Positions 10,700-23,147 of a stretch of 64,000 nucleotides of DNA are shown piece by piece. The notes below the pieces were generated by a model, which worked only from the letters and a program-made list of their open reading frames with translations, had not been told where the DNA came from and ran no database searches. Made by a program: the position numbers and the translations under genes. Source of the stretch: Ignelater luminosus (taxonomy: Eukaryota; Arthropoda; Insecta; Coleoptera; Elateridae). Location of the stretch: positions 124,001 through 188,000 of the forward strand of contig VTPC01089669.1 of assembly GCA_011009095.1 (NCBI GenBank), written 5' to 3'. The stretch's first letter is position 1. Each line of letters opens with the position of its first letter.

Positions 10700-10892
10700 A
10701 TATACTGCACTTTAAATAAAAAATTCTCTGTGGATTTGAGGCCAATGGGGCATTTATTAGAATGATTCTCATTTTTGTTTTATCCCCACCCTTACGCTAA
10801 TAACTTCGTAAGACGTTTTTGGTCAAAATGGTATCAGAATATCATTTTCAGTTTGTGATTTAGGATAACAAGGCCAGTTTAAATACACCCTG
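10700..10892. mobile_element. Right terminus of a second CACCCTGTA-ended transposon copy
   Basis: The sequence ends in ACACCCTG followed by TA at 10885-10894, in the same orientation as the end at 10104-10112. The preceding 150 bases are more GC-rich and less random than the flanks. No matching left end could be identified, so the start is a guess and the copy may be truncated. Confidence 0.4.
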
Positions 10893-11249
10893 TATGCTAC
10901 TGTTCTGTATATGTTTAGTCTTTACTAAATTAGCAATGGTGCTTCCTTAGGTCCAGTGTTTCAATTGATTTTAAATAAAAGATTATTGCCATAGATACAA
11001 TTCCTGGACACAAGCTTCACAACAGTATCCGCATAGCAGTAATACTTAAAACCTTGGTTGCCTAATCACACTATTAGCCGATCTGATTGGCTAATTCTAG
11101 ACTTACGTTTTAATTTTTCTACACCTGATTGGTTAATCGCGTGAACAACTTAAACATTAGACTGCAGTAAAAAACTTAAAAGCTGCATTAATACCTCTAA
11201 AATTTAAAATGATAGAAATACTCGAAAAAACAATTTCCTGAAAAGGATA

Positions 11250-11569
11250 TTAGAATACGTGACTTTAAATTACAAACTTCATGCAGGGAAAATTATGGCA
11301 ATGGATCCCAATAAAACTCTAACCCCCTTATTCTTATACACCGACGACTTTAAAGTTATCCTCCTTTTGGAAATTATTCTCGAACCCAGTCTGTGTGTAG
11401 CGTTTATTACTAATTTGCCTGTTTTCCAAATAAAGAATCAAAGTTGGAAAACATATACTTAACTGCAGTAATAAGGTACTTAATCCTACTTATAATAAAA
11501 ATCTATGGAAATAAAAAATACTTTTATTTGCTCAGGCTAGGCAACATTTTGAGGTAATAGGCCACCCTG
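11250..11569. mobile_element. Right terminus of a third CACCCTGTA-ended copy
   Basis: CACCCTG at 11563-11569 followed by TA matches the termini at 10104 and 10886. The 67-codon plus frame inside (11259-11462) has no motif and I take it as chance. The left boundary is unknown. Confidence 0.35.
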
Positions 11570-11571
11570 TA

Positions 11572-13339
11572 TATTTGTTTTTCAAATCAATAAACTGATT
11601 CATTGTTTTGCTAAGCAGTAGTGTAGGAACATAACTAATAGTTCATAATATAAATGTACAATCAATCATTCGTAAATTCAATGAACTAATTATCATCAAA
11701 ATGTAAAGAATACATTAATATAATCAATAAATGCATTGAACAAATTCATTATGTGAATGTAAAACATTATTGTAGATACATTTTGTAATCGCTTTTTGAA
11801 TTCTACCAGCAGAGAGCCTTTGTTTTCTTGCACTAAAATAATTTTACAGTCCCTTTCTTGTTTATAGTTTTTAAATTGATATACAAATGTAACCGAAAGG
11901 GTGCAAGATGAATTTTATACCTGTAAAGGTAAATTCAAGCAAATATGATTTCTTTCCAATCATCTTGACTCAAAGATTCGGGGAGATTCAAGTGTGACTC
12001 GTGTAAATTGAAATTTGCAGGTTTCAACGCTCTCTACGTTTAGTACTTCAGATTTTATTCCATTTTATTGTTGTACATATTTAAATTTAGCCCCAAGTAC
12101 CATTAAAAAAATTAATTATTTTCGCGTTTATAAATAGAGAAGTGTAGGATTCAAAAAAGATTCTAATACATTATGTAAGCCACAGAAGAAAACAATTTAA
12201 AAAGCAAAAACTGAAACTATATTTAGTTGGCCTTTTAATTTATTATAAACGTTTACTTGCAAAATTTTTGCTGACAGGTATAGATTCGCTTTTTTTAGTT
12301 TAAGTACGTCGTTAACTATAATTGATCGTTAATAAACGTGGATAAATGATTTTAGGTGAGTTTGTAATTACACCTACCGTAATTACTATTCCGTTGAGAT
12401 AATTAGCAATTATTCTGCAATTTCTTGTAATCGGAAGAGGTACGAGTTTAGAAAATAACTTCGAAACTTCAGTCGACTTTAGTTCGCAAATAACTATATC
12501 ATTTACAAACATAAACTCCGTGTCTTAATTTATTGCTAAATTTTAAGGCTATGTAACCGATCTACTAAATTAATTTTCTTTAAGGTGTATGTCACAGTTT
12601 CTACAGATAAACACGAGTAATTACATGTCAATGAATCCACTTGGTATTCTGTTTAGAAGTATTAATTCATCAGTATCGTGAATCACTTGAGATTCGGGTT
12701 ACAATTTCACTTAAAATAGTTCGAATTAATTTTATTATTTGAAATTTTTTATTTCATTTTAGATCTTTATGTTTTTATATTACGCTTTTAAAAAAGCTAT
12801 CTTAAGGTCTATTTGTTGTTTTTCTTAGATTGAATTTTTAACATCTTTATCCAAATATTCTTACATCCTAGAATGCGCGGGCTTCCTAGATATAGGATAT
12901 CAAAATTAAACGCCCACCACTGCTCGCGATGACTCGATGTTTCATAGTAATAAGTAATAACCACAAAAAGAATCCCATCTGAAGATTGCAGGTAGTTTTC
13001 AAGATACTGTAAAAGCAAATTAAAAGAATTAAGTTTTGACATCCGAAGGTTTTACAAAATGCTGTTTCATTTAAGAACCAGAACTTTTTTTTGTTAAACT
13101 GATTGTATTGATTTTTCAAGTTCTTAAGATATCTGGAAAACAAGAACTTTTGATGGCTGGAACTCGATATTCATAGAGAATTAGGTGGCATTTTAACTAA
13201 GGAGTTTATCTCTGTTGTTGCTTATTTTCTTTAAATTATTTTTATATATGATTGTATTTAGAATGTAAATCGATGTCCGTCAATGAATCATTATTATTTT
13301 TTTCTTTCATGGCTATTACTGGTTTTTTAAGATCTGCCG
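11572..13339. other. AT-rich non-coding stretch, nothing recognised
   Basis: Two overlapping minus frames near 12809-13143 (77 and 85 codons) lack motifs and are in conflict with each other, so neither is called. No terminal repeats seen. Confidence 0.5.
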
Positions 13340-14390
13340 GGCTTTAAATCAAAACAGACATTTACCGGTTCAGGAGTTTTCTAACTATGCGCGTGTCCCC
13401 TTTTGCGTAGTTCTTGCTAGGCTAGTTGGAATGCCTAGCCGATGTAAATTAGTTATAAAGTCTTTATGTATTAGTCGTCCAGCCGATATTATAAATGGGC
13501 GAATTTCAATATTCTGAAGTTGATACATACGTATATGTATACTTTACTTATTTCGTAATCTTGATATTTGTTCACCTTCCCTCTATAGACCTTTGCGACA
13601 TTTGTTTTTAGAGATATTGATATTTCAATTAAAGCTGCTGTCTTTCTTGCTTTGTTAATCATCACTATATCTGGCTTATTGTAAGCAACTGGCCTGTCAG
13701 TGTTCAAAAGACATTCTCGCAAACCTTTGCAATCAGTGTTTTCTTGCATTAGACTAGGTGAGTGTTTAAAGTAGAGTAAAGAGTTACTTATTAAGTAATA
13801 TTCTTCTCAGCTTTGATATGCAATGTTGTACATTTGTCGAGGCCAGACTGCATTTGTATATTTATACTAAAGGTGTTGACTTTTTCCATTTAGCTCTGCA
13901 ACTGATCCTTGCTACTGGCGTAAATCTTTAGGTTGTCTAAATAGAACAAGTGAGTTATTGGTGGATATTCATCAACTGGACATGATGTACGTAAGTAATC
14001 GTACAATTTTAATGTTAGTTTTGTAGATACGCAAAATTTTAATTAGCCGTGTGTGCGTCATAAAGTCATATGCTTTTCTATAATCTACTCACCCCAGAGA
14101 TATGTTCCTTTTTTGGGTTTTAACATACGATGTTATTTCAGCATCTGCTGAAATTGTTTGGGTAATATAGGTACAATGTAGGATGCACGATTGTTAAATT
14201 CTTTCACCAGTAGCTCCGAATTCTATCTAGTCCTAGGGCCTTCCAGTTATGCATTTTCTTAAGCATTGTTGTATATCTTCTATTGAAACTAGTGCTTCTT
14301 CCATATCAGGTACACCTTTACATTTGTTTTCTTCTTCCTTTATTACTATTATTATTAATGCTTCCATTTATTTTTGATACGGTCTATATG
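13340..14390 (-). pseudogene. R4/Dong-type non-LTR retrotransposon relic (RT plus C-terminal domain)
   Basis: Reading the minus strand: EEALVSIEDIQQCLRKC (about 14310), then a motif-A block VDYRKAYDFMTHTRLIK (about 14080; usual form DYRKAYDSVPHxWL), HLFYLDNLKIYASSKDQL (about 13950; the catalytic YxDDLKxYA box with DD changed to DN), NIQMQSGLDKC, and then the C-terminal module DRPVAYNKPDIVMINKAR with TAALIEISI (13690-13620). This PD...E/DI pattern sits after the RT in this retrotransposon group and resembles a restriction-like nuclease core. It ends with NLHRLGIPTSLARTTQK (about 13430). Part of the RT (between the finger motifs and motif A) is deleted and frames shift repeatedly. The 86-codon frame 13489-13749 is its best-preserved piece. 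Clade name is from motif style. Confidence 0.75.
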
Positions 14391-17300
14391 TAACAGGAGA
14401 TTTACAGTAGGGTAAACAAATCCAAAAAACCTTTAAGATAGATAAATAGAACAACATAATAGAAAGCATAACCGTAAAAGAATTTAAAGTCTTATTTAAA
14501 AGAAAGGTAGTTAGACAAGCATGAAGTCACATATAAACAAGATAAACAAGAACAAGTGAAGAAGAGCCAAGGAAATAGTATAGATGGTGGTTGAAATATA
14601 AAAGAACTGAATTTTAGACTTGTAACTGTTTTTGTTTTCGTCTACTCGCAACATCCTTCTTTTAAAAAAAACTTATAAAGTTTTTTGAAAGATAGCATAC
14701 TAAGACAAATCAGCGACATAAGAACCGAAAGAACTTCTCTAATGATTGGCGTTAAAAATAAAACTTGGATGCAGATACAATATGCATTTCTATTCAGACC
14801 AAACTATGACATCAGTTCAGTTCTTCAACGGGAGTATATCAAATACTTTCTTGGAAGAAATATATTGATGTAAACAAAGAAGCTTTGTTGTAGTGCTTAA
14901 GTTGATTATTTAAATGTATCCCAAAAGGCTTCTCCATTATTACGTTTAATGCTTGCTGTGATTCTCGTTGTGTATCCATAATGTAAAGTCTGCCATGTAT
15001 ATATTTTTAAATGCATTACATGTATGTAAATATTATCTAACGTGTAGGAACATACTAGACATATGCTCTATCAAGTCATAGAACAATTTCCTTTCATTTT
15101 TAGGTTTTATTGTTACTACGTTGGAATAAAACGTAATTAATAGATTCTTATTAATTGGTTTCGATTTTTGGCTTATTTTTGATGTACGGCTTTTGACTAC
15201 AAATTTACTGAGAACTATTTGTTGGAATTTTAACAAAATCGCACGTCTTGAATTTATTATTATTGTTATTGACCCTGAAAATTCTATTACGACCCTAATT
15301 GAAAATAACAGAAAATGTAAAGTAAATATATACCAACCATTAATTTACATTAATCAATTTTCATTACCGAAACGAAATATGCTTTTACTGTCTCTACAAT
15401 AGTATTAATATAGTCGAATGACCCAACTGTTTACATATACCTACATACATAGAAGAGCACCCGGTAATTAACTGCCTGCAGGTATACTCCTCTGTAGTAT
15501 CGACGTAATTCTGTTGAAACCTAACGTTCAAAGCCAGCGTTTAAAAATGATCCTTTTCGATTTTGTAATTTACGTAAAAAGGAAATGTAACATCGATAAA
15601 TAATTGTTTTCTAATTTTAACATCATGCATGAAAGCTATACATAAACTTACATAAGCAATTTGGAGTAGAATATTCACATCTGATATTGAATGAAGAAGA
15701 CTTACCTAGAAACAAAACAAAAGAAATTGTTACTTACATTGCACAATTCTTATGTAGCGAATCTTAAACAACAGTGTAAAATAGTCTCTTACTATATGCA
15801 GTTAAATATCCAACAAATTGTTTAATTGAAATTATTTGACTCCATATTTAGTATATGGGGTAGGTTAATTAGATTTATAATCTCCTTAATGCCTTACCTC
15901 AAAATATAAAAGAAAACAGTTATTTTCGTACTAAATTTAATAACTAAATCTATTCTCTTACTTTTATATTATATTAATATTCAAGTCATGACAATGTAAA
16001 TCATATTATTTCTTAGACATTCTCAAAGAAGTGGAAGTTGACGATGCTGTTTATTGGCCGAGATAAAAGACATGAAAGAAAGCTAGAAAATTCCACTTTT
16101 TAGATTTTCTAAATAAAACGTTCAATCTCGATAACTAAAGAAGGAAACGAGTAAGTAATTTTCACCAATACCTAGCACCAACATTTAACTTTAAATTGAT
16201 ATAAATAACTCCCACCTAATGTTCATTGTTAACTAATTAATTACGTTTCCTTGAGCTAAACCCCGATTCTCGTATAAAAGTCTCAACTTTAACTCGCCGT
16301 AACTCACTTACTAAAATGAAAGTTTAGTATTTATTCACGTAAAAAACTGTCGAATTTTATAGCGAATATTTTGTTTTATTGATGTAGGGTCTATTTATAA
16401 TAATAAGTTTGCTAAAGCACCATCTAGAAAGCTATATGCACGTTTCAAAGCAACCTGTCGGTAACCAACTTGCTAATAAATCTCCTGCTTCGATTTTGAT
16501 GATTTTCAGATATGTTGCGGAGTATCAAGAAGTAGAGACGCCAATTCTTTATATCGGCAGAAAACACTTTTAAGCACTCTCATGAGGTAAATTTGCAGAG
16601 AGAAACTCAACTTATGTATGTAAATGAAACCAGCGCTAACATTTTAGGATTAGTAATGAAAAATAATTTTTAGTTGAATCCATTTCGAAATGATGAAATA
16701 TACCAATAAAAATTCAGTCATGTAATTGGATTTTTCCGGAAAAAAATATATGTTGTAGGGCAATTTTAAGTGTTTTAGAGTTCACTTCAAAAAAAAACCT
16801 CTTTTAACGATAAACCATTAGTACATTATATATTTTCTTAAAGTGCATGCATTTTAACTTTTAACCCTCTGCATTCACAAAAGGTAGTAAAAATAAAATA
16901 TTCAGATCTAGATCTGCATGTTATTAAACAAGAAGCATTAAATAGCATTCAAACATTTTTTCTTCTAATTTGTTAAGTGAATGAAGAGCGTTTCTAAATA
17001 AAGCTGTTGCTTGAAAACAAAAACTTTTAGGACATGAAAAAGTCGAGAAAATCTAACTTTTTTGAACTAATTGATATATGTCTGTTTAGAATTGAATTAA
17101 CTGTACATTAGCAAAGCTGTCTAGATTTCAAAGGATATCTTACAAAAAAGGGAACGAAAATTACTAATTTAACTATTTGAGTAAAAGTTTTGGAAGATAA
17201 TTAATCATGAAGTCTGGTTTTAGTGCTAGAAGTTTGAAAGTGTTTCTCCATAGTATAGAACGCATTTTCTATTTATCTTTTTTTTGCGATTCCTTCGCGC

Positions 17301-17757
17301 AGTAGATATTGAATAACCAATTTAAGTTTATTTATAAGAAGCCCTCTTTGAATAAGGTAATTAATTTGCTCACATTTGATACCTCGATACACACCAAACT
17401 TAAACAATAATAGTAATCATCTACCGGGATGAAACGTGATAAAAAGTTCATGTATCGTTTCATAACAGTTTCAGTACTTTTAGTAACTTTACGGTTTCAT
17501 AGTTAGAAGTTGGTGCATAAATTTCAACTACTATTTGTTGATAATAATAATTAATGTTCTAATAATTTTCCCCTATTAAAAAACTGCTCGGCACGTGATT
17601 AATTCGATAAATATTATTTGTAGATTACATTTGTTATGTATGTATCATGAAATATTTTAATAAAACCTTTCTTTTACATTCTTTAGAATTAAATTGAAAA
17701 ATCTATTCTATGTGCAATCTTATTTGATGATGACCGACAGGCTATACGCACATGAGT
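14391..17757. other. AT-rich non-coding stretch, nothing recognised
   Basis: 14420-14600 is notably A-rich on the plus strand, possibly the decayed 5' part of the neighbouring retrotransposon, but no motif supports this. Short plus and minus frames (62-69 codons near 14685-15402) have no recognisable features. Otherwise I see nothing. Confidence 0.5.
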
Positions 17758-18720
17758 TGATAAGTAGTAGTAGTAGTCATTTATTTCCTTAATCATACAG
17801 ATGTTGGAAACGTAATAATATAATAACAATGATAATAATAATAGAACAAATAAAACATTAACAAATGTATGTACATGTAAAAAAGACGAACTTTAACGAT
17901 TAATTAAAACCTAATTTTATAAGCCACAAATTTTGAGTGATATAACTTAAGCATAATAAAATAACCGTTTGATATGATAAATTGCCTGTATATGTATAAA
18001 TAAAAATATATAACAAGAACACGTACAAAATTGGTGATATGAACAGCACAGTTAAAAAGTTTGTAACGTTCACTTTTTCGCTTTCGTTACATGTGTTGTA
18101 TTTAATTTGTGTTTGCAGTGTGTATTTTCTTAACAGTTTACTCTCGTTGGAGAGAATTTTTTTGATAGTGATGAGTTCACACTAAGAGGTTGATTAACTG
18201 TTGTTGTAGTCTTTCTACATTTCTTTCTAAACATTTAAGATTGATAAATTTTTCTAATTTATTTATTTTTGCTAGCAAGGCAAGGGTATAATTTTTTATA
18301 CATTTAGATATTTATAATTCTCGAATGTTAAACTTTCACAGCTGTGACTTGTAATTCTGTTAGCAAATTGATAAGCGTTGGATTTTATTACGATTCCGTG
18401 AATGCACATTTGATTTCACCTTTAATTATTACCTCGCAATTTGGTTTAGAAAGACGCGATAAGCAAGTTATGTCCAGTTTGTAAAAAGCACGCAGAGTAT
18501 GTGGTAAGCAGATGCCTATATGCTATAAAAACAGGATGAATTCCAGCTACCTTAAAATAAAAGTATCGTATAAAACGTTTCTGTACCTTCTCATACTATG
18601 AATTATTTGATAGAAATAAATACTATTAGCTTTTGCACATGTGGGCCGCTTGGAAAAAACAAATGCTACTTGCAAATACCTTACTGACTAATATTCAGTT
18701 GCAATGCGTTCATTTTATTT
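17758..18720 (-). mobile_element. 3' end of a Jockey-type LINE, 5'-truncated
   Basis: Minus-strand reading near 18600-18560 gives YEKVQKRFIRYFYFK, the conserved block just after the RT in Jockey-group elements (usual form IExVQKRFLRYxxFK), preceded by AAHMCKS-type remains of the usual VWxPH segment and followed by HLLTTYSACFLQ (usual ELLxxFGLxSL). About 700 bases of decayed tail follow, ending in ATTATTATTATC-type sequence, AAGGAAATAAATG, and the microsatellite tail ACTACTACTACTAC (complement of 17766-17779). AAATAAATGA plus a short tandem tail is typical of these 3' ends. The RT core itself is absent; the relic stops abutting the hAT pseudogene at about 18775. Confidence 0.7.
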
Positions 18721-18774
18721 TAAAATATAGAAGTGTAGACGTGGGCAAAGAAAAATTATCCATTACTGTTACCC

Positions 18775-20060
18775 TTCGAAGTTATGTAAGCGACTTCTGA
18801 GTTTTTACTACTGACGATATGGTGTTATTTTGCCTGTGAAGATAGAGTGAGTGCAACCAAACGCTTCCAGATTACACAACATCTTAATACGGTTGAACAT
18901 AGAAAATGTGTTGCTTTAAAAAAGTAAAACAAACATTATTACCGGCCTCCCTTAATAGTGCTTGTAGTTCTATCAGTAAATTCGCAAAATTTACTAAAAA
19001 ACTGAGCAAAATTAACCACCCCGTATTTAGAAGTTTCTTGAAAGAAATTTCAACTATGCCAATACCCGATTAATCGACTCTAAGGAAAAATTACCTACCC
19101 GGCTTGTACACAATCAGATTAATTAGGAGAGATGTAGATAACAACTACATATGGGTTTCTATTGATGAATTTACGGATAAGTAAGGAAGTGTGTAGAAAT
19201 TTCATTTTCTTGTTTATTTAATTTAAATTTAATATAAAGTCAAGAAATACAACAAAAATATCTAGTTCAATTGGAATTGTTCATATTTAATCTAACTTAG
19301 TTTTTATAATTTCCTGTTACAATTTATCGTTTCATCAAACATTTTTAGATGAGATTTTATTTTCAGATACGTTGCTAACGTTTTAATTGGTATTTTAATC
19401 TTTTAGCCATGGACATTTTTGAGAGCACAAATGCTCAATTATTTAATTGCTCGATGACTCTTTTATGGCCAGAAGGAATTCAGTACAATAAAGTGATACA
19501 TTTTGTTACCGAGGCAGCCAATTCTATGCCGGGGGCTGAAGTAAGGTTATATACGAGAAGATGATCCACCTGACTTGCCTCGCGCATAGATTGCATCGCG
19601 TCGCCGAAAAAGTGCGGGAAATACATCCCAAAGTAAATAACATAATTTTAGCTACAAAAACGTGTTTTGTAAAGCTCCCAGTCGTATAAATAAATTTAGG
19701 GGAATAGCACTAGAAATACCACTTCCTTCGAAGCCTATTGTAACAAGAAGGGGTACTTAGCTTTCTGCAGCAAAATATTTTAAAACTATTAAGGAAATTG
19801 TAAATCCATTTAGCAAAGACGATGCACTGTGCATAAAAAAAGTTGCTATTTATTTTAGTAAATTTTAATTATTTAGCAAAACAATTAGTAAATTAGAAAT
19901 GCAAGGAATATCAATTGAAGAATGTATTAATCTCATAAATGAGATAGGCATTTTACTTGAAAATATTAAAGAGCCGAAGGGGTTAGCTATAAAACAAAAA
20001 TTTAAATATGTTTTAGATACAAATGTAGTTTTTAATTTAATTTAAAAAAATAAATTAAGC
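18775..20060 (+). pseudogene. hAT transposase relic with BED zinc finger (copy 1)
   Basis: The plus strand shows, in order: a BED-type finger (DDMVLFCL, then QHLNTVEHRKC at about 18890; the C-x2-C is broken by a frameshift), NHPVFRSFLKEIS and STLRKNYLP (about 19030-19100), NYIWVSIDEFTDK (about 19145-19185, carrying the first catalytic Asp of the hAT RNase H-like core), TLLWPEGIQYNKVIHFVTEAA (about 19450-19520, second Asp region, D replaced by E), and MIHLTCLAHRLHRVAEKVRE (about 19560-19620). A region like KTIKEIVNPFSKDDALCIKK follows at about 19785. The usual C-terminal dimerisation block (VERSFS-like) is not found, so the 3' end is lost near 20060. It contains many frameshifts and stops. In known hATs this protein cuts and pastes the element. 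No terminal repeats located. Confidence 0.8.
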
Positions 20061-22992
20061 AATGCAGGGCACGGTGAAAAAATGCTTTAATCATGAAACG
20101 TTAATTTATCAATTTGTCTTTAAAATATGTCAAGACATTTGATTATCTTAATATTAATAAACAAGTGTTTTAGACGAAAACAATGGTAGATTGCATGATT
20201 AGGATTAAAAGTGCCTTTGTTTGACTCGCGATTTTTGCATTGGCCCTTTTAATACGAATGATACATACTATCTTTTCTCCAACTAAAAACCTGTAAAACT
20301 TGGTAGATAATTCTTTAATAAAATCGCCGTAATAGATATTTTCAGTATTAAAAGTACTTTTAAACCTAAAAGTGTCAATGTTGCTTAGGAACAAATTCAT
20401 TTTTTTACTAGTAATAGAAAAGCCAATTTTTAATATAAGATACAATAACAAAATGAACGCCTTCTAAGAGAAGGTTGGAGAAAAAGTAATTTAGTTAACG
20501 ACGGCGCAATGGTATTGTACGATTATCTTGCACGACTAATCCAATCGGTAATCGACTCATGCGATTGACGATTAATGCATTCGTAAATCGTTCGTGACAA
20601 TTAACAACAAAATTTCTAATCGTAATTGTTAATATTTATCTGGCTAAAATCTGCTGAATATTGTGTCGATATATCGAAAAAGCAGTCACAGCCTTAGTTG
20701 CGACGTTGTCAAGAATTTTTCTACCATTTACTAATTTAGCAGGCTTCGCAACAATCTTCAATCTATAGTTACTTGTGTATGAAAGAAGTTTCCTCAAGAT
20801 CGACTGTAGATAACCAATTTATCGTTATCCTATATTAAAAAGATATCTTCATAAATATCTACAAAAAAAGAATCGTTTGCAGAATTTGCTTTTCTTTTTA
20901 TCTCAGAAGGTTTGAATTTCGCTAGTCAGAGATGCTATTCGAGACGGTTTATCGTTGTTTTTGGCAAATCTAAAACTTCTATAAATAGGTAACTTATTGG
21001 AATATCTTAGTTAAAACCGTTTTACCAGGTAGGTATTGACTAAAATGGTCCAATTTCGATTACGTCAGGTACATTTAAAGATTCGCAAACATTTTTATTT
21101 ATGTTTCCATTGAAGACAATACATTTAGAGTTGGCTTCCGATTTGAGCAGTAAGTTGACCGATATTATAAAGAAAGCTGCATTCAAGAATATTCTAGTCT
21201 GATGATTCTTGATTAACTTCCGTATTATATGTTCTCAGGTATTTGTACAAATTGAATATGTTATTAATAGGCAATAATACTATGCAACTTTTCTCTCGGA
21301 GTCAATTTTTGATTATGAAACTATTTTACTTTGCTTTTGCACACGTAATATTATACAAATCACAATATCAACACGCTCCTACGTTGACAGTTAATTCAGA
21401 ATTTAAATAGGGACTTTTGAAAGCGCTAGGCATTTAGATTAAATATACCCTAACAGCATAAGTACTAAATAGACAGAAACAAGTCTAACAAAAGGATTTT
21501 AACCATTAAGGTAGACAATTCGATGGTTATACGAAATGAACAGGGTTTAACTTCAAATTTATTACTTGCGTGAGTTACAAAGACATGTCAGCAGCATTCG
21601 CCACTTTGCCACAATAAAGACTTTAAATGGAGCATTTTAAAGACCCGTGTCTTTAAACTTTTATTTTTTTCCATATAAAAATTCAAGTTTCTGAAAAAAT
21701 TTATTTTATTTTTGTAGGGATGTTTATTTTGTCATGAAACTAGTTTCAATTCCTTCAAATTTGAATTGTGCATACAGATCTGCTTTAAAACAACAACGTT
21801 TGTTAATATAAAATTTCAATAGTTGAAAGGAAAAGAATTCCAATAAAAGATGGTTTTATTCTCTTAAAAAGGGCATCATTTTTCTTTCTTAAAATTTGAG
21901 CAACTTTCTTTATAATTATTAAAAATGTGCATGCCATTTTTAGGAAGTTTTCGTATGTGCTATAAACATAAGCATGCAAATAGTACGTTACATTTCGAGA
22001 TCTACCTAATATACATAGGAAAGGTAAAATTACTGTACTGATTTCTCAAAGCTTCATTCATTGATAAATAAGACTTAACAAAAAACAATCTACTCCAAAT
22101 AACGTGTTCTATGGAAAACAAAAATGCAAAATGACTGTTTGATAAATTAGTATGCCTAAATTCCAGAAGCCATAAAAGAATAGTTTTTTTTAGTAACATA
22201 ATATAGATTCTTTGGAGAGGTATAAAGATTTTGAGAATTTTGGCAGTAGTGTAGGATATTTGTTTTTGGAATATACCTGGCCTACCATATATCTCCGCTC
22301 TAATGGGAGATACCCATGCAAACTCGTAAAACAATAAATACCTTATAGTAAAAAGCACATCAGAAATCTAAGCTTCAAATGAACCTTCTTTTATGTACTA
22401 GCCTAATAAATTAATAATTATCACACAAGCATCGATTTTGTTAGATGTGGCGCATTTTGGTTCAGTTCAATTGTATTAACAAAAGAAAACATGATAGATT
22501 TTTAAACATAAAAGTTTTGTTTGAACTGAATTTAGAAGTAGTAAAATAGCGCTATAACTTTTTAGCTTCTTATATTTACAAAATCTACTACGTCTGCAAA
22601 TACACAAGGTCATCTCTAATTTCTTGGAAATATCACGTTAATGATCGCTTTTTTGAGCTTCATATTTTTTAAATTACTGTATTTACAACGTCAAAGACTA
22701 GTATTGGTTATTTAACTTTTTTATTACCAAATAAAATTTTATTCGCTTTTGGTCATAGAAATGTGTTTATTTTGTCAAAAACTACTCTTTTACGGTAAAA
22801 GGTTTTGCCATAAGCCACGGGTATATTTATTTATAAAAAACGGCTTGTAAAGTATCGAACACCTTTTGATAAAAAATTATTTGGCAATAGCTGAAAATAG
22901 ATTTGTTTGAATTTCTAGACATTTATGCGTTTGTCGGAGAAGATAAATATTCTTTATTAACAGATTTGCTCTTGTTAAAGACAATAAAATTT
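20061..22992. other. AT-rich non-coding stretch, nothing recognised
   Basis: A 93-codon minus frame at 20170-20451 and a 118-codon minus frame at 22002-22358 are the longest open stretches. Both are dominated by I, L, F, S, N and K, lack any motif, and fit chance in AT-rich DNA. No repeat termini recognised. Confidence 0.5.
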
Positions 22993-23135
22993 ATTAAGGT
23001 CCCTCGTATATTAACGACACTATTAAATATTAATAGTAGGTGTGCAAATAAAAAATAATATTTGTTTACTTGTCAAGAAAAATATTTTCTCATTAACTGT
23101 CCTGTTTGGGAAGATTAATAAAAATTACAAGAACA
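22993..23135 (+). repeat. 5' LTR of the Copia element
   Basis: It aligns with 26719-26868 over its full length, for example CGTATATTAACGAC versus CGTATATTAATGAC at the start and GATTAATAAAA versus GAATTAATAAAA near the end. At about 140 bases it is short for an LTR. The exact TG...CA borders are blurred by mutation, so the ends are approximate. Confidence 0.75.
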
Positions 23136-23147
23136 TTTTAAGCGATC

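Noticed and set aside
20170-20451. 93-codon minus frame considered as the missing RT of the LINE ending at 17.8 kb
   Set aside because: No RT motif in any frame; segments such as IGFSITSKKMNLFL are too weak to support it.
22002-22358. 118-codon minus frame
   Set aside because: Hydrophobic, low-complexity composition expected in AT-rich DNA, no motif, no neighbours supporting a gene.
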